From: Desulfobacterales bacterium C00003060
Lineage (GTDB): Bacteria > Desulfobacterota > Desulfobacteria > Desulfobacterales > C00003060
Direction: 5' to 3'
NCBI GenBank assembly: GCA_001751085.1
Contig: MAXP01000146.1
Location: 1 to 8,928 of the forward strand
DNA: 8,928 nt
The notes below the pieces were generated by a model. The model did no database searches. It worked only from the letters and a program-made list of their open reading frames with translations, and was not told the DNA's origin. This document shows, piece by piece, positions 5,813-8,928 of this stretch (the first letter of the stretch is position 1; each line of letters begins with the position of its first letter). Position numbers and translations under genes: made by a program.

Positions 5813-6788
5813 CCTCATCCGGTATCTGTTTGTTTGCAAGGTCAACAGTACCCTGGTGTGGCTTCCGAGCTTTCCGTCCATAGATCTGTCCTTGGTTCTG
5901 GCAACTATTATCGCCGACCGTCTTCCAACTGTCCAAGCTCGTCCCTGGCACAAGGCCTTGACTTCGTGGGGGCGTAACGCGACCTCACGCATAGGCAAGA
6001 AAAGGCTGGAAAGGGTGCCTGATGTGTTTTGGCCAATTGAAGCGGTTTTGTTTCCCTATCCAGGCAAGCGAACATACGGGCAGGGAGAGTTGATCCTGTG
6101 GGAACTCAAGCTTATGGGGAGAAGTGCTGATCATGGACTGTTTCTGGAGGTAATCATGCCTGCCATGGAAGAACTCGGGGGTTTAGTTGCCCAGTGGCAA
6201 CCTCCAAATTGTCTGTGGGGCCGATTCGACATTCATTCTGTTTGTGTGGCGCGGGGGCCAAATTGGGAGCCTTTGGTCAGAGACGGAAAACTGGATTTGC
6301 GCTATAAAGCGACCCCGTTGCAGTGGTCCGAGGGATTAACTTTTGGTTTTCATTCACGATGTGTATTAGACCGCCTGACATGGATAACACCTTTTGATTT
6401 GGTCAAGGATGAGAACAGGAGTAGTCAGCAAGGAAAAAATAGGACAAGCTCCTGCGATGTTCCATCATTAAGGTGTATGTTAGATGCCTTGATGATCCGA
6501 ATGAGTCCGTTAGTATTGGGCAAGCACAATAATCCTGAGGATTTATGGGGTCTTTTGGGCATAGAAAACCAATTATCATTCCAAGACACCATGGAACTAT
6601 CCTCGCATATCCCTATCCTGCACAAAGAACTTGATTCCGTACCATGGCATTGGCCAGGAAGATTGATAGGCACACAGACATTTGCCACTTCCATACCGGA
6701 TTCAATCATGCCGTATCTTGGGCTGGCATCTATGTTTCATATAGGGAGGCATACTCACTTTGGATGTGGCACATTCCGAATAAGTTGA
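5793..6788 (+). CDS. cas6: Cas6-family CRISPR pre-crRNA processing endoribonuclease
   Basis: Cas6 cuts the CRISPR repeat transcript metal-independently to release crRNAs, acting in the cytoplasm. This 331-aa protein has the two-part RAMP layout of the family. The N-terminal half starts with strand text LIRYLFVCKV followed by LPSFPS. The C-terminal half has LTFGFHSRCVLDRLTWITPF (about 182-201), matching the usual strand-then-TPF segment, then a helix (SLRCMLDALMIRMSPL). It ends with the hallmark glycine-rich tail PYLGLASMFHIGRHTHFGCG (307-326) followed by TFRIS. The upstream GRLIGTQTFATS (289-300) is also typical. H53, with K54, is a candidate catalytic histidine by position, unproven. The ATG at 5793 overlaps the zinc-protein gene by 20 bp; a TTG at 5784 would add three residues. 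It is the last gene before a terminator-like hairpin. Its presence is the main evidence that the fused RAMP protein works with crRNAs. Confidence 0.87.
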   Translation: MHLLPLNLIRYLFVCKVNSTLVWLPSFPSIDLSLVLATIIADRLPTVQARPWHKALTSWGRNATSRIGKKRLERVPDVFWPIEAVLFPYPGKRTYGQGELILWELKLMGRSADHGLFLEVIMPAMEELGGLVAQWQPPNCLWGRFDIHSVCVARGPNWEPLVRDGKLDLRYKATPLQWSEGLTFGFHSRCVLDRLTWITPFDLVKDENRSSQQGKNRTSSCDVPSLRCMLDALMIRMSPLVLGKHNNPEDLWGLLGIENQLSFQDTMELSSHIPILHKELDSVPWHWPGRLIGTQTFATSIPDSIMPYLGLASMFHIGRHTHFGCGTFRIS

Positions 6789-6884
6789 TTCCCTTTGCAG
6801 CTCCGGGTCCCAGGCCAAACCACAAGAATTCCAAGCCGGGGGCAGGCCAGATACCCTATCCCCATTTTTGTTTTTCAGTAACGT

Positions 6885-6918
6885 GCCGCGGGGGCAAAGA
6901 TCGCCGCGGCTTTTCTAT
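6885..6918 (+). terminator. Intrinsic terminator after cas6 (or attenuator before aroF)
   Basis: GCCGCGG (6885-6891) pairs with CCGCGGC (6904-6910) around a 12-nt loop, directly followed by TTTTCTATT. This is the classic GC stem plus T-tract. It lies about 100 nt after the cas6 stop and about 65 nt before aroF, so it most simply ends the RAMP operon. It could also serve as an attenuator in the aroF leader, though I see no convincing aromatic-rich leader peptide. Confidence 0.75.
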
Positions 6919-6927
6919 TCGTAACCG

Positions 6928-6958
6928 TTCACCAAAAAGAATGAATTACTAATTCTAT
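6928..6958 (+). promoter_or_regulatory. Possible aroF promoter with small inverted repeat
   Basis: TTCACC (6928-6933) could be a -35 box with poor -10 text (AATTCT at 6951-6956 or TTCTAT at 6953-6958). GAATT-ACT-AATTC (6943-6955) is a perfect 5-3-5 inverted repeat in the same place and might be an operator. A promoter is expected here because a terminator lies just upstream, but the boxes are weak. Confidence 0.25.
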
Positions 6959-6966
6959 TCCATGCA

Positions 6967-6974
6967 AAGGAGGT
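6967..6974 (+). promoter_or_regulatory. Near-consensus ribosome binding site of aroF
   Basis: AAGGAGGT lies 6 nt before the ATG at 6981, and this fixes the aroF start. Confidence 0.85.
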
Positions 6975-6980
6975 AAACAG

Positions 6981-8000
6981 ATGATTATCGTAATGAAGAC
7001 CAAGGCCGATGAGCAAGAGCTTGATAATGTAATCAAATGGATAGAGTCGGCAGGGTACAAGGCGCATGTGTCAAAAGGCGTAGAAAGGACCATTATCGGA
7101 GCCGTTGGGGATGAGCGAGGAAAAATCTCCTTGAGGGCTGTCGAAACTATGCCCGGGGTCGCAAAGGTCATGCCCATCTTGCAGCCCTACAAGCTCGCAA
7201 GCCGGGAGACCAAGGAAGGCAACACAGTAATAAAGGTGGGAGACGTAGAGATAGGCGGGCCAAAATGCGTTGTAATAGCGGGACCGTGTGCTGTGGAAAG
7301 CCAAGAGCAACTCATGGAGGCTGCCTTTGCTGTAAAAGAAGCAGGCGCCTCCATGCTGAGAGGAGGGGCGTTCAAACCAAGGACATCTCCGTATAGTTTT
7401 CAGGGGATGGGAGAAGATGGCCTGAAGATCCTTGCCCAGGCCAGGGAAAAAACCGGTCTGCCGGTGGTCACTGAGGTCATGAGAGCCTCGGACGTAGAAC
7501 TTATTGAAAGCTATGCGGACGTGCTTCAAGTAGGCGCCAGAAATATCCAGAACTTTGCACTCTTGAAGGCCTTGGGGCAGGCGAAAAAACCCGTGCTTTT
7601 GAAAAGAGGTATGATGACCACGCTTGAAGAGCTACTCATGTCTGCGGAATACATATTGGCATCCGGCAACGATGACGTGATACTCTGCGAGCGGGGTATT
7701 CGTACCTTTGAAACCGCTATGCGCAACACCCTTGATATCAGTGCCGTACCAGTACTGAAGGATAAAACCCACCTGCCTGTCATTGTGGATCCCAGCCACG
7801 CCATCGGTCAATGGAAGTTCGTGCTTCCCCTGGCAAAGGCCGCTGTTGCAGTTGGGGCGGATGGCCTGATGATAGAAGTCCATCCGGATCCCGAGCATGC
7901 ACTGTCCGATGGTCCCCAGTCCCTGAAGCCTGAAAGATTCCACAAGCTCATGGATGAAATCGAATCGATTGCAAAGATCGTCAAAAAGGAGTATATATAA
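6981..8000 (+). CDS. aroF: 3-deoxy-7-phosphoheptulonate (DAHP) synthase, type I-beta with N-terminal regulatory domain
   Basis: The enzyme joins phosphoenolpyruvate and erythrose 4-phosphate to make DAHP, the first step of the shikimate pathway. The length, 339 aa, matches the Thermotoga maritima type I-beta enzyme. Residues 1-70 form the ferredoxin-like (ACT-like) regulatory domain that gives aromatic amino acid feedback control in that group, and a TIM barrel follows from about 85. Visible motifs are AGPCAVES (100-107), [15 protein letters not shown] (128-142), LKRGM (207-211) and VDPSHA (269-274). The metal ligands are present by alignment to the family: C103, H273, E299 and D310. The gene has a strong ribosome site and ends 4 bp before aroB, so the two are co-transcribed. 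No defect is seen. It is chromosomal housekeeping and marks the right border of the RAMP module. Confidence 0.97.
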   Translation: MIIVMKTKADEQELDNVIKWIESAGYKAHVSKGVERTIIGAVGDERGKISLRAVETMPGVAKVMPILQPYKLASRETKEGNTVIKVGDVEIGGPKCVVIAGPCAVESQEQLMEAAFAVKEAGASMLRGGAFKPRTSPYSFQGMGEDGLKILAQAREKTGLPVVTEVMRASDVELIESYADVLQVGARNIQNFALLKALGQAKKPVLLKRGMMTTLEELLMSAEYILASGNDDVILCERGIRTFETAMRNTLDISAVPVLKDKTHLPVIVDPSHAIGQWKFVLPLAKAAVAVGADGLMIEVHPDPEHALSDGPQSLKPERFHKLMDEIESIAKIVKKEYI

Positions 8001-8004
8001 GGAT

Positions 8005-8928
8005 ATGGATCGTATCAAGGTGAATGTGGAAAAGTCCTGCAAAGACTCCTACGAGATATTCATAGGTGAAGACATAATAGGCCGTGAGGGATTGATCTCC
8101 AGGATGAAGAATCATGCGGATCGCTTTGTAATCATTACAGACTCACACGTCAATCCCCTTTATGGAGAGAAGGTCAGGGAAAGGTTGGGGGAGGCCGACC
8201 TGCCTGTTGACATCATTGAAATACCTGCCGGTGAGTCCTCAAAATCGCTCAATACCGTGCTTGATGTGGCAAAGCAGCTCGTCAGGCTGAAGGTCGGTCG
8301 CAAATCACTGCTCATTGCCCTGGGTGGCGGGGTCGTCGGTGATCTGGCCGGCTTTGTCGCTTCGATTTACATGAGGTCCGTCCCGTATGTCCAGATTCCC
8401 ACAACCCTTCTTGCTCAAGTGGATAGCAGCGTGGGCGGTAAGACAGGGGTGGATCTTCCGGAAGGCAAGAACCTTTTGGGGACATTCTATCAGCCAAAGG
8501 CTGTTTATGCAGATCTCGTATGCTTAAAAACGCTTTCGGATAGGGATTTTGCAAACGGGATGGCCGAGATCATCAAATACGGCATCATAGGCGATCATAA
8601 TCTGTTCGAATTGCTTGAACACGAAAGCAGTGGGATCAAGAAGGCCGATCCGTCCTTGATGAGAAGCTTGGTGGGGCGTTCCTGCAAGATAAAGGCAGAG
8701 ATTGTGGAGATGGATGAAAAAGAACTCGGCTTGAGGCGCATTCTCAATTTTGGCCATACCATAGGGCACGCGATCGAGGCTGCATCAGGCTACAGCCTTT
8801 CCCATGGAGAAGCGGTAGCCATAGGTATGGTGGGAGCTGCAAAGATCTCGAACAGGCTCGATTATTTGGATAGTGCCTCTTACACAAGAATCGTTGATTT
8901 GATCAAAGAATACAAGCTTCCCACCAGG
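8005..8928 (+). CDS. aroB: 3-dehydroquinate synthase, 3' end cut by the window
   Basis: The enzyme converts DAHP to 3-dehydroquinate using NAD and a divalent metal, the second shikimate step and direct successor of aroF. There are 308 codons with no stop before the window edge; the family is usually about 350-370 aa, so roughly 50 residues are missing. The NAD-binding loop is [16 protein letters not shown] (105-120). [20 protein letters not shown] (130-149) is the family signature. Metal ligands are E188 (in MAEIIKYG), H251 ([11 protein letters not shown]) and H267 (SHGEAV). The ATG at 8005 lies 4 bp after aroF; the ribosome site is AAGGAG at 7986-7991, rather distant (13 nt), consistent with translational coupling to aroF. 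Confidence 0.97.
   Translation, partial: MDRIKVNVEKSCKDSYEIFIGEDIIGREGLISRMKNHADRFVIITDSHVNPLYGEKVRERLGEADLPVDIIEIPAGESSKSLNTVLDVAKQLVRLKVGRKSLLIALGGGVVGDLAGFVASIYMRSVPYVQIPTTLLAQVDSSVGGKTGVDLPEGKNLLGTFYQPKAVYADLVCLKTLSDRDFANGMAEIIKYGIIGDHNLFELLEHESSGIKKADPSLMRSLVGRSCKIKAEIVEMDEKELGLRRILNFGHTIGHAIEAASGYSLSHGEAVAIGMVGAAKISNRLDYLDSASYTRIVDLIKEYKLPTR

Noticed and set aside
5513..5998. 161-aa reverse-strand reading frame across the zinc-protein/cas6 junction
   Set aside because: It is antisense to two well-supported overlapping genes, and its translation shows no recognisable motif.
1226..6262. Similar GGGGCCAATTTGGG-like words left (about 1227) and inside cas6 (about 6254) as module-flanking inverted repeats
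   Set aside because: One copy lies within cas6 coding sequence, not at the module border, and the match is short and imperfect.
6644..6952. Forward reading frame running from inside cas6 past its stop to 6952
   Set aside because: It begins within cas6 in another frame and reads through the terminator hairpin. Its composition is not protein-like.

Overview
The window looks like a chromosomal segment of an anaerobic deltaproteobacterium (Desulfobacterota-like). This is inferred from the aro gene pair, the moderate GC content, the Cys-rich small proteins, and long intergenic stretches of decayed AT-rich and CAGGT/CGATGT-type repeats. No rRNA, tRNA, transposase or CRISPR array was seen.

Layout, left to right. 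Positions 1-859 carry no gene I can support, only short repeats and hairpins and a possible promoter with a palindrome just before the first gene. A small zinc-ribbon-like protein of unknown function lies at 860-1165. A second non-coding gap (1166-1475) ends in a candidate promoter whose start-site region overlaps a 16-bp perfect palindrome, with a third half-site just downstream. Then follows what looks like one transcription unit, all on the + strand: a 54-aa helical protein (1476-1640), a 1073-aa fusion of three Cas7-like RAMP domains with a large helical insertion (1726-4947), a 293-aa Cys-rich zinc-ribbon protein of unknown family (4931-5812, overlapping), and a Cas6-type pre-crRNA endoribonuclease (5793-6788, overlapping). 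A GC hairpin with a T-tract (6885-6918) closes the unit. The remainder is housekeeping: a type I-beta DAHP synthase (aroF, 6981-8000) and a 3-dehydroquinate synthase cut by the window edge (aroB, 8005-8928), the first two steps of the shikimate pathway.

The main point of interest is the compact RAMP module. A single polypeptide appears to carry the backbone Cas7 units of a type III-like effector. It sits with its own Cas6 and a zinc-ribbon partner. Cas10, a recognisable separate Cas5, Cas1/Cas2 and a CRISPR array are all absent from the window. The general plan recalls the single-protein type III-E effector Cas7-11. It differs in having three rather than four RAMP domains, no cysteine zinc fingers inside the fusion, a helical block that appears to interrupt the second RAMP fold, and none of the III-E partner genes (TPR-CHAT, Csx30, Csx31) in view. 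It may be a rare or independently derived fused type III variant. As I recall, a further multi-Cas7 fusion subtype (III-I) has been named in recent classification work, and I cannot test membership here. The crRNA source would have to be outside the window.
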